From Saussurea involucrata (taxonomy: Eukaryota > Streptophyta > Magnoliopsida > Asterales > Asteraceae): a DNA stretch of 64,000 bases. Within the stretch, counting starts at the first letter, position 1. Each line of letters begins with the position of its first letter. A model generated the notes under the pieces. It was given only the letters and a program-made list of their open reading frames with translations, had not been told where the DNA came from and searched no databases. The translations under genes and the position numbers were made by a program. The stretch is from positions 134,407,501-134,471,500 of the forward strand of contig CM066324.1 of NCBI GenBank assembly GCA_033807775.1, in the 5' to 3' direction. Shown piece after piece: positions 1 to 10,917 of this stretch.

Positions 1-215
1 GTGGCAGAGACAACGATGGGTGGTGGTGGCGATGAATGTGGTGGCAGTGATGGTGCTTACATCGGTGGTGGTGGTGGTGGTGACGACAACGACAGGTGGT
101 GATGGCAGTGACGACAAGTGGTGTGTTGGTGGTGACGACGGGTGGTGATGACAGACGGGTGGTGGCAGCGACAGGTGGTGATGGCGGCGGCAGTGGCGAC
201 AGGTGGTGGTGACAT
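1..215. repeat. GGT/GTGACGAC-rich simple-sequence repeat
   Basis: Degenerate microsatellite dominated by GGTGGT, GACGAC and GGCGGC steps, purine-rich on the + strand, with no sustained open frame of gene-like composition. It lies upstream of LRR exons and is probably intronic or intergenic. From about 215 to 460 follows a degenerate MITE-like stretch rich in GGAATT and TTCCATT steps that ends in a CCAAACACCACC motif, resembling the element at 53348-53938. Confidence 0.75.
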
Positions 216-592
216 CCATCGTGGTGGAATATAATGGAATGGAGTATATAAAAGAGTATAACTTTTTAATTATTAAAAGATAGTAGAGAGGAATTGAAAT
301 TCCTTGCTAGAACCTAAGGAATTTACATTCCATCATTTGGTGGAATTCGAACCTTACGAAAACTCAAAAGATGAACCAAATACAGGAACAGAATTTGGTC
401 AATGGAATTGACCACTCCAATTCCTTCAAATTCCGCTTTCCAACGAACCAAACACCACCTAATAAGAAAAGAGAAGAAGAGATGGTAGGCATAACTAAGA
501 AAGGAAATACATCAGTCTTCCTGTTTGCATTTTTTGCATTTCATTTTTCTTCATTTAGTTTTTGATATGCACTTATTCTGCTTCATTCATAG

Positions 593-2526
593 ATTCCATC
601 GGACGGGTTTAAAGCTGCTTCCAAGCTCCAGATTCTGGATCTAAGTGGTAATGCAGGTTGTTTACCTGAATATCCTGCATTTTCTTTTTTGCTGCAAGTG
701 CAGGAACTATATCTAAGGTGAGTTTGAGAAATAATTTGTTTCTTCTTGGTGAAAATGACTTTGTACGAATTTAACTTGTAAAAAATTGGATGAACAGGAG
801 GATGCAGATTTCAGAGATCAGGGGGGATATAATAACCTTGCCTAAATTAAGGGTCCTTGATATGAGTCAAAATTCCCTTCAATTGATTCCAGAGGTAACT
901 TTTTTCCTGGTTAGAGTTCATCTATTGTTGCATTTAATGCCAGCAGTATGACTTGATGTGATACCTACATCTACATGCATATATATGGTTGGGTTCTGGT
1001 GAGAAGTGGTTATCAACCGTTGGATGAGAAATGGACGCCCATTAGGATGAGATGCACCGAGAAAAAGATGCACGGGATCAGTTCCCTTGTAAGGCGCAAT
1101 TCATGGGAGGGCATGAGATTAATAGTGACCAAACGGTTCAGATCCACTTCTCACGTTAACCTCAACTTTTCGCACGATTCTTCGCCTACATATGGTGAAG
1201 GATCGTGTGAGAAGTTGAAGTTACCGTGAGAAGTGGATCTGAACCGTTGATCACTTTTAATCAAATGCCCTCCCATGAATTGCATCTTAGAAGGGAATTG
1301 ATCCGGTGCATCTTATCTCGGTGCATCTCATCCTAATTTGCGTACATTTCTCATCCAACAGTTGATAACCGCTTCTCACGTTAACCTCAACCTCTCACCG
1401 GAACCCAACCCGCCTACAGATATATGCATACATGCATATCAACTTAAGGGCCATTTGGTTTGCCAAATTTGATGGGATTTGGAATTGAATTCCATTCCAA
1501 TCCCGTGTTTTGTTTAAAGGAAAGCCCGAAATTGAAGTTCGGGATTTCAATGAAATCCAACAAACATGGGATTTAGAATTCCCATGGGGGTAGTTGGTAT
1601 TTCACGGGATTTCAAAGGATTTGTTTATAATAATATTTTAAAATATGTTAAAATTGTTTAGTAATTACTGCATGCATCTAATATAATGAACATTTCCTGC
1701 AGGGTTTTAAAGATGCCACATCTCTTCAGGAGCTTCGTCTTTCAGACAATAACATAAGTGCACTTCCTGCTGAACTGGTTTGTACACAACTTCGTCTTTC
1801 AGACAATAACATCAATGTGATATTGTCTCCAAAAGTTGGACTCCTTTTTCTAAAACCTGAAGTGAAAAAGAAATAAAAAAAGAAAACTCGAAAGTTGGTA
1901 TTTCAGTAGATTGAATCCTAATATTTGAAGTTGGTTTTTGCAGGGTCTACTAGAACCAACTCTTCAAGTGTTACAGCTAGATGGAAACCCTTTGAGAAGG
2001 TATCCTAATTTATTATAGTATTCTCTATTTTGTTATTCCAATACAATTTTTAAAAAGATTTTTATATAAAATGGTAAAAATTCAATCTCATTGGTGGGAT
2101 TGAATAAAATAATCATTTCTTTCTCCCACCGTTAACTTTTAGATAAACTTGGAAAAATTTCAAGTTTTCTCTCTTTTATAGAACATTATAGAGAACACAA
2201 CCTTCATTTTTTACATTTTAGAGAATCTGTTGGAGATGCTCTTAGTTTGGTTTCGTTTTTTTAACCGTGTTCAATAGATCAACATCAAGGTTTAATCAGG
2301 GCTGATGTCTTACAGTCATAATTTGCCAATGGATTAGTCTAGGCATGGCCTAGGACACCCTTCTAAAAAAAGAACGCTAATAACAATAATGAATGTGTTA
2401 AGAGGGACTTATAAGTAATGTAGTTAATAACACTTTTACTGTTTTTGCAGCATACGAAGACCAATTCTTGATCGTGGAACCAAAGCTGTATTGCAGTACC
2501 TGAAGGACAAATTACCCGATCAGTAA
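593..2526 (+). CDS. Leucine-rich repeat protein, LRRC40-like, last five exons (5' part outside window or not identified)
   Basis: Five exons with GT-AG borders read in one continuous frame: 593-717, 798-894, 1703-1777, 1944-1999 and 2451-2526, with stop TAA at 2524. The translation carries successive LRR cores of the form LQILDLSGN, LRVLDMSQN, LQELRLSDN and LQVLQLDGN, then a basic tail ending in VLQYLKDKLPDQ. That tail resembles the C-terminus of the LRRC40 / plant intracellular Ras-group LRR family, cytosolic scaffold-like proteins of poorly known role. Upstream exons are not recognisable between 1 and 592, so the gene probably starts outside the window. Intron 2 of this set (895-1702) holds two back-to-back inverted MITEs (988-1411) and the start of another (about 1445). 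A 23-bp piece of the 1703-1777 exon is repeated just inside the next intron. The family call is fairly safe; the orthology is inference. Confidence 0.82.
988..1411. mobile_element. Two inverted, abutting copies of the GTGAGAAG TIR MITE family
   Basis: Copy 1 (988-1185) runs from a GGTTGGGTTCTGGTGAGAAG end to a CGCACGATTCTTCG end. Copy 2 (1195-1411) lies in the opposite orientation, from GAAGGATCGTGTGAGAAG to ACCGGAACCCAACC. Both share the interior signature of this family (GATGAGATGCACC, GATCAACGGTTCAGATCC-like). They sit in an intron of the LRR gene. The same family recurs at seven more places in the window. Confidence 0.8.
1445..1625. repeat. MITE-like fragment rich in GGAATTGAATTCC
   Basis: Begins GGGCCATTTGGTTTGCC, a typical Harbinger/hAT MITE end, followed by palindromic GGATTTGGAATTGAATTCC-type sequence and a copied block in inverted orientation. 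No clean right terminus was found. Intronic in the LRR gene. Confidence 0.45.
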
Positions 2527-3017
2527 AACATGTTTTCGGAATACATTTCTGGATGAATGTTTGTGAAGTTATGTGTGTTGTTTGTATGTGCTTGTATTTG
2601 TATTTGTATTTAATATAAATGGGCGTGTATTCTGAAGTTGGTCGACAACGGGTATTTGTATAATGAATACGGGCATTGTGCTATGGGATTTTAGTCACTT
2701 TTATAAACTAACCTCTAGTGTATTTTCGAGATTTTACACGGGTAGAGTGTTTTACAGCACTTGCAAGTTATTTGAAGGTTACTGAGAGATTGTTCGTTTT
2801 TTTTTTATCAAGTTGTGTATGAATAATGAATAAGGTTGTATGCATTGTTAAAGTTGTTCACTTGTTCTTATGATATATAAGATAAATTGATATTTAGTTG
2901 TTGTACTAAATAGTCTGAATGTTAAAAATAATCATTTTACTCTTAGTTTATATTTTTGTCTTAAAAAACAATCGAGGATGTTAAAAATGCCTTGAATGAA
3001 GGATGAGTGAACCATTT

Positions 3018-3411
3018 AAGAGAATCTCCAACAGATTTTCTATAGTTTTTCTAAAATAGGAACTTAAAAGTCAAAATCTCTAAAATGTATTACATTTAGC
3101 TCCAACAGATTCTCTATTTTAAAGAATCTAACATCCATTATATTATTAAAATATTATTTAAATTTATCATTCCAATACATTTTTTAAAAAGAATTTATAT
3201 AAAATAATGATAACTAAATCCTATTGGTGGAAATGAATAAAAAAGTAATTTCTCTTTTCATCTAGCAAGTTTTAGAAAATTATTTAAACTTGGAGCTTTC
3301 TCTGGTTTTCTCTATTATAGAGAACAATGTAAAGACTGTTGAAGCAATATAAAGAACAAAAGTACAATTTTCTCTATTTTAAAGAAGCTGTTGGGAATGC
3401 TTTAATCGTTT
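3018..3411. mobile_element. MITE of the GAGAATCTCCAACAG family
   Basis: Left part reads AGAGAATCTCCAACAGATT and the right end is the inverse, GAAGCTGTTGGGAATGCT. The interior is AT-rich and non-coding. Related degenerate copies are at about 2010-2260, 43195-43545 and 59520-59920. It lies in the 3' flank of the LRR gene (2527-3511), where I see no gene. Confidence 0.6.
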
Positions 3412-3520
3412 AAATTAGGGCGACCAAGTATCCAACAAAACTTTTAGAATAAAAAATAGGGATTTCTGAAGATATTTTTATAAAAATAATACAATCTTTA
3501 AAAAATAAAATGCTTTTATA

Positions 3521-4245
3521 GGAAAATTGCCTCAAATAGCCATTTTATACATAAGGTTTTTTTTTAAATAGCCATTTTAAACATCTAATTCCAAAAATGG
3601 CCAAAACTTACGCATACAAACTTACGCACAGAGTTTTCTGTGCGTAAGTTTCATTTTTCCCAAAAAAAAAATTAAAAAAACGAATTTTTTTAAAAACTTA
3701 CGCACAGAAAACTCTGTGCGTAAGTTTTAATCCTAAGTGTATGCGTAAGTTTTTTTTTGCACCACGTAGGCTCCACGTGGAAAACCTAAACTTACGCACA
3801 GAGATTAAAAACTTACGCACAGAGTTTTCTGTGCGTAAGTTTTTTAAAAAATCGTTTTTTTTCATTTTTTTTTGGGAAAAATGAAACTTACGCACAGAAA
3901 ACTCTGTGCGTAAGTTTGTATGCGTAAGTTTTCATTTTTTTTTTGTTTAAGAAAGAATCCGATTCTTTTTCAGTGATTTGACACAACACAGTAAAGCCAG
4001 CTTTAACTCAATTCATACGGATTCAATTGATTTTTTTTTAAAAAAATTAATTTTTTGGAAAAACATTTTAGAAAATAATCAAATTGTTTAAAAAAAATTA
4101 TTTCTAAATAATTATTTAAAATAATTTGATTATTTTGGAAAAACATTCTTTTAAATAATTTATTGAAAAAAATTGATTGAATAATTTTTTATAAATTGAA
4201 TCCCTATTTTATAAAAAAATTAAATGAGATAGAAAAAAACTAAAT
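3521..4245. repeat. Left terminal inverted repeat of the 6.15 kb MULE
   Basis: Inverse of 8425-9670, matching in order: GCCTCAAATAGCC terminus, the palindrome array (about 3617, 3695, 3790-3842, 3887), the GAATCCGATTCTTT block at about 3953, and AT-rich sequence to the ATGAGATAGAAAAAAAC block near 4225. Confidence 0.88.
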
Positions 4246-4585
4246 ACGTTTTTAAAAATTACTTATATAAAAATATTTTGGAAAATTAATTACCTTTTCA
4301 AAATTTTCATATTCAAAAATTTCATATTCAAATTTTTCAAAATTCATATTTTTCAAAATTCAAAAATTTCAAATTTTAAATTCCCTCCTAAATATACTAC
4401 TATATATATTTTACTCTAACAAACTATTTCACTCTTCTTAATTCAACAAAAAATCTCTCTTCATCAATTCCGGCAAAAGTATTCCGGCGGCAATATTCCG
4501 ACAAAAGGATTCCGGCGGTAATATTCCGGCAATATCGGTAAAGATATTTTACAAAATATTTCGGTGAAGAAAATCAACTCACGCA

Positions 4586-6346
4586 ATGTCGGAGGAGGTA
4601 ACATATATATTTTTTGACGCTTAATTGCTTTTTACATAATGATATGGTTTTTGTTGTTGTATGTTTTTTGTTGTTGTATGTTTTACGATTTTTATAGTAG
4701 TAGTTTATTATTTAAATAGATTTTCTGCATTTTTTAAATATGTATGCCTTTTATACGATGATTTAGACAATATTAAATATTTGTGGATTAATTATGTTAT
4801 TGCTTACGTGAGTGTGTCTAGAATACGACTTTCCTTGTCTTTTATTTCCCTTTTCAACCTTTTTACCTCCTCAATGTCTTCTTCCATCATTTTCATGTGT
4901 TTTTCCTTCTGACGAAGAAGTTGTGACCATTTTTGGCTGATTTCCTCGATCTCCGCTTCATATTTTAGTATTTCTTCTTTTATTCTTTTTGGCATTGTTT
5001 GTGAAGACGGTGGGGTTGATGGTGGTCGTGTCATCCTTTCCGTCAGTGATTGTGATGACGATGGGGTAGATAGTGAGCCGTGAGAAAGGTTGATCGGTTG
5101 ATACCTTCCGGGGCTGTTCTCTCTTGACATGTTTTTGACGTGTGGAAAAGAATAAAAAAGAGAAAGAGTATGAATTATATGTTGTGAAATATTAGTGGTG
5201 ATGATCACTTTATTTATATACAAAAAATTTACATTTTTGGCCCCCTTGCTCCTAGATAATATTAACTTCAATCCCTAGACTTTAAATTTATTATTGGTCC
5301 TTGTTTCTCATCTATTAATAACTTTTGTCCCAGCCTACGAAGATGTATGTAGATTGCAAGTGTCGGATGACACTTATAGAGATTTATAACAGACAACTTC
5401 AGCAGTTTCCACACAGACGAGAGTTGTTTAGTCAGAGTTGTTTCGGCCATTATTTGGGTCTTACATCGTCACCAAACGACCCTCTTCTGGTACACATGAT
5501 GTTGCAGATGCGGTATCACCCAGAGGATGCTATAGCTGATGTGATGTATTTCCGTGTGGATGAGCACCAGGTTCACTTTGGCGCTCGAGAGTTCTGTTTG
5601 ATTAGCGGATTACGCTTTGGTCATCGAGATATCATTGAAGACTTAGAAGTTCGTCCTCTATGGATGCAGAGGGTTTTCCCCGGGTATGATGTATTGTACC
5701 TTGAGCTCCTAAATGCTATGGTTGTTGAAGAGGAAACTGTGCTCGGGCTCTCGGATGAGGATGCTATACGTGTATATTTACTTTTCATGTTGGAGGCCGG
5801 TTTTCTAGGTCGAGGGGGGGAAATGGTGGTGCCTATGGCTCTGGTACACATGGTCGAAAATTATGATGAATGGAATCGGTACCCATGGGGATCATACATA
5901 TGGGATCCCACTATCGATCAATTGCAGCATGCACATGAGAGGCGTCAAAATTCTGGGAAACCTAGATACTCACTTATGGGATTCACTTTTGCATTTAAGG
6001 TGATTAAAATATTACTTATTACAGACTGTGCAATTATTTTAAAGTTTCAAAAAGATTTTATGTATAATGTTCTAATGTTCACAGATATGGATATACGAGA
6101 CATTTCCCTTCCTGCGTAGTTTTGCCGATCCCACAGACAGGTTACCGAGAGCTGTTGCATGGAATAGGAAAAAGAGCCCTACCTGGAAAAGTTACTTGGC
6201 ATTAATTCGTATTCAGAAGGTAAATTTTAATTCAATTGAAATTTAGTATGGTATACAGTGATTATAAGAACGAATGATATAACAACTTATTTTGTTTTTA
6301 GCCCGAGCATCACCCACGCCTTCAGTTGATACCCACAACGTTGTAG
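4586..6346 (+). CDS. DUF1985-type (Ulp1-associated) protein encoded inside a MULE, apparently truncated
   Basis: Four exons in continuous frame: 4586-4597 (MSEE), 5334-5999, 6085-6219 and 6302-6346, giving 285 residues. The 858-nt sum is a multiple of three, and each border is GT-AG. The main exon holds hallmarks of the plant DUF1985 domain: FGAREFCLISGLRFG, then YLLFMLEAGFLG, then YPWGSYIWDP and WIYETFPFLRSF. Such domains are known from plant MULEs and En/Spm-type elements, often linked to Ulp1-like cysteine protease domains; no protease part is seen here. The last exon runs antisense to the 3' end of the transposase gene and stops at 6344-6346, so the ORF looks cut short at a junction. Repeated ATTCCGGCGG-type motifs (4468-4540) precede the ATG. 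Function unknown. Confidence 0.68.
4804..5130 (-). CDS. Small Ser/Thr-rich plus coiled-coil ORF nested in the DUF1985 gene intron
   Basis: 108 codons from ATG at 5130 to TAA at 4804. The N-terminal half is rich in Ser, Thr and Pro (SLSTPSSSQSLTER). The C-terminal half is highly charged with heptad-like spacing (KRIKEEILKYEAEIEEI, then MEEDIEEVKRLKREIKDKE), typical of a coiled coil. A good splice donor sequence (CACGTAAGC) overlaps the stop, so this may be only the first exon of a longer protein. It sits in intron 1 of the opposite-strand DUF1985 gene. I do not recognise the family; the alternative is a captured gene fragment. The frame extends upstream in-frame to 5271, but the start at 5130 is favoured by composition. 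Confidence 0.45.
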   Translation of the reverse strand: MSRENSPGRYQPINLSHGSLSTPSSSQSLTERMTRPPSTPPSSQTMPKRIKEEILKYEAEIEEISQKWSQLLRQKEKHMKMMEEDIEEVKRLKREIKDKESRILDTLT

Positions 6347-8231
6347 TTGGTTCATATACGCGTGGAACTCCTCAACCGTGTAGGCTTTGACTGTCTTCCA
6401 ATATAGTTTCTTCTTCAACCTAACTCTTTTATCGTGTGTGTAAATATTCATCTCTAAATGCCGACAACAAAGACCATGATGGGCACCCGGGTATACAGTC
6501 GTAATGGCTTGCTTAATGGAAGCAGCTCTATCGGATATGAATACCAACCCTTCAACTTCTCCGATGCATTGCTTCAACATCGTCAAGAACCAAGTCCATT
6601 CGTCCCCACTCTCAGATCTGCCAACTCCGTATGCAATTGGAACGATTTGGTTATTTCCATCCATCCCAACAGCCAAGAACATGGTGCCTAAATACTCCCC
6701 TTTTAAATGAGCACCGTCTATTACGATCACCGGCCTCAAATTGTTCAAAAACGTCCGAATCTGGGGAAAAAACATACATGATAATAATAATATGTGATTT
6801 AAACTAAATGTCTAATAATAATAATAATAATAATATATGATTTAAACTAAATGTCTAATAATAATAAACTACATGAACTTAAATCTAAATCAACAAATAT
6901 ATGATTTAAACTAAATGTCTAATAATAATAATAATTCATACCGCACATCCAAGGGCGACGAAACAACATCGGAAGCGTTGCATCTCATCAGTCATTATTC
7001 TCGTCACGGTACCCGGATTCAGGCGCTCCAAATTATAAAAATACACTGGAAGTCTACTAAAGGAAACCGACGGGGTACCCCTAATTTGGGCCAATGCGAA
7101 ACATTTGGCGCTCCAAGCTTGCTTGTAGGAAACAGATATATGGAATTGCTCGTTCACATCATTCCTTATGTCACTTGGCCTGTAGTTTCTACTCTCGTCT
7201 GAAACGGCTTTCTTTATTATATGACCCAAAACTTTTCTATTTGCTTGCCTATGATTAGGATGTAGTTGAGTTCCCGAACAAGTGTGTCGGTCCTCCAATT
7301 TTCGAATTTCAAACATGGTGCTTTCTCCAACAACGTTCGCCCTGATCTTCCAATTACAACTTTCATGCACACAAACTGCCTCGTACCTTTTCGGGCCTGA
7401 TCTATTGACTTTAAACTCGAAACCTTCTTTAACAAATTTCAATCCCATGGCTAACTTCAGTTCTTCGTTCGTGTTAAATATTTGCCCAAGGCAGATGTGT
7501 GTAGTGCGATTATAATTGACCGGTTCGTTTTCTGTGATCGTGGGTACTGGTGTCGGGACTATGGGAGGCATACCAAAAAAATCATTGATCGCCGAAAATG
7601 ATGTATTGGCAGTACATATTTCTTCATTTGGTTCTCCCCCGTCTCCTACTGCCCCCTCTTCGGAACTGTCACCATCTTCAGAATCTGTATCATCAATTTC
7701 AGGTATACCCAACTTAAAAACATTGGCACCTTCTGGAAATTCTTCGGTATCGGGAAACCAGTCGTTGTTATAACCATAGTTAGGTTCCTCTTGCGAAACA
7801 AATTGGGGCACATACGGAACCTCCTGTTGTCGTATTAATGGTTGAGCCTCAATGATTGGAAGGGGGGTGGAACTTCCTCCCACATTGCTTCCTCTACCCG
7901 GTCGGAAACCACGACTAACAGAAGTTTCAACTGAGATATAAAGTGTTGCCGGTTTTCTTGAAGTAGAAGCGAACTCCATAAAACCAATAACGTCATCGTC
8001 ATCGCCTAATAGGAAAACCGCCCCATCATACTTATACGACAACATAAATCCACCTTCAATTTCAAATTTTTGTGCAACATAGCTAACTAACACATCATGT
8101 GTAATGTTTTGTCGCAACATTACACCACGTTGAAAAACTTGATCAGATACATACTCCATCACATTGTTTACTTTTTCCCATCTTCCTCCACCACGGATAT
8201 GCAACCTCAATTTTTCGGTTGTAGAGGCCAT
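6287..8231 (-). pseudogene. MULE transposase (MURA-type), truncated C-terminus
   Basis: Two exons, 8231-6942 and 6760-6287, phase 0, joined across an intron made mostly of AATAAT repeats; the product would be about 587 residues. The N-terminal part resembles the PB1-like MuDR N-terminus, followed by an acidic Ser/Asp/Glu segment. Next comes the plant MuDR DNA-binding region with the Cys/His pattern CVHESCNWKIRA and DRHTCS. The catalytic part begins with VIVIDGAHLKGEY (Asp about 445) and continues with VFISDRAASIKQAI (Asp about 507) and HHGLCCRHLEMN. The reading then ends abruptly, so the region expected to carry the third acidic residue and the SWIM zinc finger is absent. The last codons overlap antisense the DUF1985 gene end. 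Likely inactive on its own. Confidence 0.85.
6776..6941. repeat. AAT/AATAAT microsatellite and short duplicated units in the transposase intron
   Basis: Three near-copies of ATGATTTAAACTAAATGTCT each followed by (AAT)n tracts. This lies within the only intron of the transposase gene, between donor at 6941 and acceptor at 6761. Confidence 0.7.
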
Positions 8232-8424
8232 GGATTTGGAATGAATGATGGGAGAGAATTAAGTGTTTACAACTGATATGGGAGTAAGAAATGAAATAAC
8301 AATGCAGTGTTTACAATGGACATACAATATATATATAGAAACTGTAATGAAATAAGTGTTTACAATATATATATATACAATGGACATAACAATAACAATG
8401 CAGTGTTTACAAATTATTTAGAAA

Positions 8425-9670
8425 TTAGTTTTTTCTATATTTTTTTCTATCTCATTTAATTTTTTTATAAAATAGGGATTCAATTTATAAAAAATTATTC
8501 AATCAATTTTTTTCAATAAATTATTTAAAAAAATGTTTTTCCAAAATAATCAAATTATTTTAAAAAATTATTTAGAAATAATTTTTTTTAAACAATTTGA
8601 TTATTTTCTAAAATGTTTACAATTTATGCGTAAGTTTATTTTTTTTAATAAACAATTTTTTACAATTTTTTATTATTATGCGTAAGTTTATTTTTTTTAA
8701 TTTTTTATAATTTTTTACAATTTATGCATTAGTTTATTTTTTTAATAAACAATTTTTTACAATTTTTTTTATTATGCGTAAGTTTATTTTTTATAATTTT
8801 TTACAATTTATGCATTAGTTTATTTTTTTTAATAAACAATTTTTTACAATTTTTTTATGCGTAAGTTTATTTTTTTAATTTTTTTTAATTTTTTACAATT
8901 TATACGTAAGTTTATTTTTTTTAATAAAAAAAAATAAACAATTTTTTTTAATAAACAACTTTTTACTTTTATGATTTTTTTACTTAAACAATTTTTTTAC
9001 TTGAACAATTTTTTGAATAAACAATTTTTTTACTTTTATGCGTAAGTTTGAAAAAAAAACAATTTTTTTACTTAAACAATTTTTTTACGATGCGTAATTT
9101 TTTTACTTAAAAAATATTTAGAAATAATTTTTTTAAACAATTTGATTATTTTCTAAAATGTTTTTCCAAAAAATTAATTTTTTTTTTAAAAAATCAATTG
9201 AATCCGTATGAATTGAATTAAAGCTGGTTTTACTGTGTTGTGTCAAATCACTGAAAAAGAATCGGATTCTTTCTTAAACAAAAAAAAAATATATTAAAAC
9301 TTACGCATAGAAACTTACGCACAGAGTTTTCTGTGCGTAAGTTTCATTTTTTTAGGAAAAATGAAAAAAACGATTTTTTAAAAAACTTACGCACAGAAAA
9401 CTCTGTGCGTAAGTTTAGGTTTTCCACGTGGAGCCTACGTGGTGCAAAAAAAAAACTTACGCATAAAACTTACGCACAGAGTTTTCTGTGCGTAAGTTTT
9501 TAAAAAAAATCGTTTTTTTAATTTTTTTTTTGGGAAAAATGAAACTTGCGCACAGAAAACTCTGTGCGTAAGTTTGTATGCGTAAGTTTTGGCCATTTTT
9601 GGAATTAGATGTTTAAAATGGCTATTTAAAGAAACCTTATGTATAAAATGGCTATTTGAGGCAATTTCCC
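8425..9670. repeat. Right terminal inverted repeat of the 6.15 kb MULE with internal AT-rich tandem array
   Basis: Mirrors 3521-4245. From about 8610 to 9110 it contains roughly 8 to 10 degenerate units of the type ATGCGTAAGTTTATTTTTT and AATAAACAATTTTTTAC that the left arm lacks. The ATGCGTAAGTTT core is the same half-site found in the terminal palindromes, so the array probably grew from the TIR itself. Confidence 0.85.
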
Positions 9671-9842
9671 GCTTTTATAGTTGTTTGTATTGATTGCAAC
9701 TTGGTATCTCTTCAAATCAACCAAATGAAATCCGGTGATGGCGACATGAATGAATGACATCCGCTTAATGAAATTTGTCTTTATGTTCCATCAAATGAAA
9801 TTTGTCCGACTTTCAGAAAAAATAAAAAATGAAATTTATCTA

Positions 9843-10203
9843 GGGAAATTAATTAAAATGCCACAAGTTTGAAAGTGAGTTACCAAAATATCCCAAAAAA
9901 TTAATTTCTTACCAAAATGCTATTTTTTTCCGCGGAGGGAGCCCTCTATAGCGGGCAGGGACTGAAAGTGTAAAATTTTGCAAGATTATTTACACTTTCA
10001 GTCCCCATAGCGGGCCATCGCGGGCCTCAATCGCGGGGGCCAGGGACTAAAAGTGTAAATATATCTTGCAAAAATTTTCACAATTGGTCTCTGCCCGCGA
10101 TCGCGGGCTCTTATCGCAGGAAAAAAAGCATTTTGGTAAGAAATTAATTTTTTGGGGTATTTTGGTAAGTTCTTTCAAACTTGTGCCATTTTAATTAATT
10201 TCC
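9843..10203. mobile_element. TIR element with CCGCGATCGCGGG-type core
   Basis: Ends GGGAAATTAATTAAAATGCC and its inverse at 10203. The interior has an inverted GC-rich block with GCGGGC and CGCGATCGCGGG repeats and the text-like repeat GGGACTGAAAGTGTAAA. It shares terminal sequence with the larger element at 47431-50173, so it is probably a short non-autonomous relative. Confidence 0.75.
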
Positions 10204-10378
10204 CATTTATCTATATGCCATCATGTACTTGGGTCCATGGATTTGGCTATATCTACAATAAATAAATAAGACCACGTTTTATAATATAAATTGTATTACA
10301 AAAAATAGTCTAGAAGAAGAATATAAATGTAACAATGACAAAATTTCTTATATATAACAAACATTTTCACATAATCTA

Positions 10379-10602
10379 AGGGCATCTCCAATATGTTAAA
10401 ATATATTTTACACCAAATTTTAGAAGTATTGTAAAAAGTAGTGTAAATTTTAGTGTGTATAGTAAATCTTCTCCAATATAACACTATTTTTTACACCAAA
10501 TTTCAAAAGTAGTGAAAATGAATAGTATTATACCAAATATAGTGTAATACTATTCATTACACTAAATTTAGTGTGAAAAAAAGAGACCCCCGTTGGAGAT
10601 GT
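10379..10602. mobile_element. MITE of the GGGCATCTCCAA family
   Basis: Left end AAGGGCATCTCCAATATG, right end CCCGTTGGAGATG. The interior repeats TTTAGTGTA and ACACCAAATTT in both orientations. Similar MITEs occur at 20890-21415 and 50522-50763. No gene is seen between 9670 and 11760. Confidence 0.6.
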
Positions 10603-10917
10603 GAATAGTGTTATTTACATCAAATTTAATGTTTAGTGTAAGATTTAGTGACCCGTTAGTATGACAATATTTATTAAAAAATACCTAAACCAAATATACT
10701 GAAAAGTAAGGTTTGATGGTAGGATACACATGTATACAAAATTTTCCTTCTTTAAAGGGTAGAAAAATCGTTTTTGTGCATAACCACTTTTAAAAAGTTT
10801 TGTTGAGACAAAATTTATTAGAAAATACCCACCAAATATACCGGAAATTAGGGTGATGGTAGAATGTATAGTTGTATACACAGGTTTCATCCACTTAAGA
10901 GTATAAACGACCTATTT

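Larger units (their letters stand above)
3521..9670. mobile_element. Mutator-like element (MULE), 6.15 kb, long TIRs, 9-bp target duplication
   Basis: The element starts GGAAAATTGCCTCAAATAGCC and ends with the inverse, flanked by the 9-bp direct repeat GCTTTTATA (3512-3520 and 9671-9679), the hallmark size for Mutator insertions. Inverted repeats extend to about 4245 on the left and 8425 on the right; the right arm is longer because an AT-rich tandem array lies inside it (about 8610-9110). Both arms contain several copies of a perfect palindrome built on AACTTACGCACAGA and TCTGTGCGTAAGTT. The interior carries a truncated transposase gene (-), a DUF1985-type gene (+) and a nested coiled-coil ORF (-). 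TIRs and duplication are seen directly; the classification follows from established MULE features. Confidence 0.92.

Noticed and set aside
3610..3920. Regularly spaced identical palindromes resembling a CRISPR array
   Set aside because: Repeats are in both orientations within transposon TIRs, spacers are not unique, and the DNA is clearly eukaryotic.
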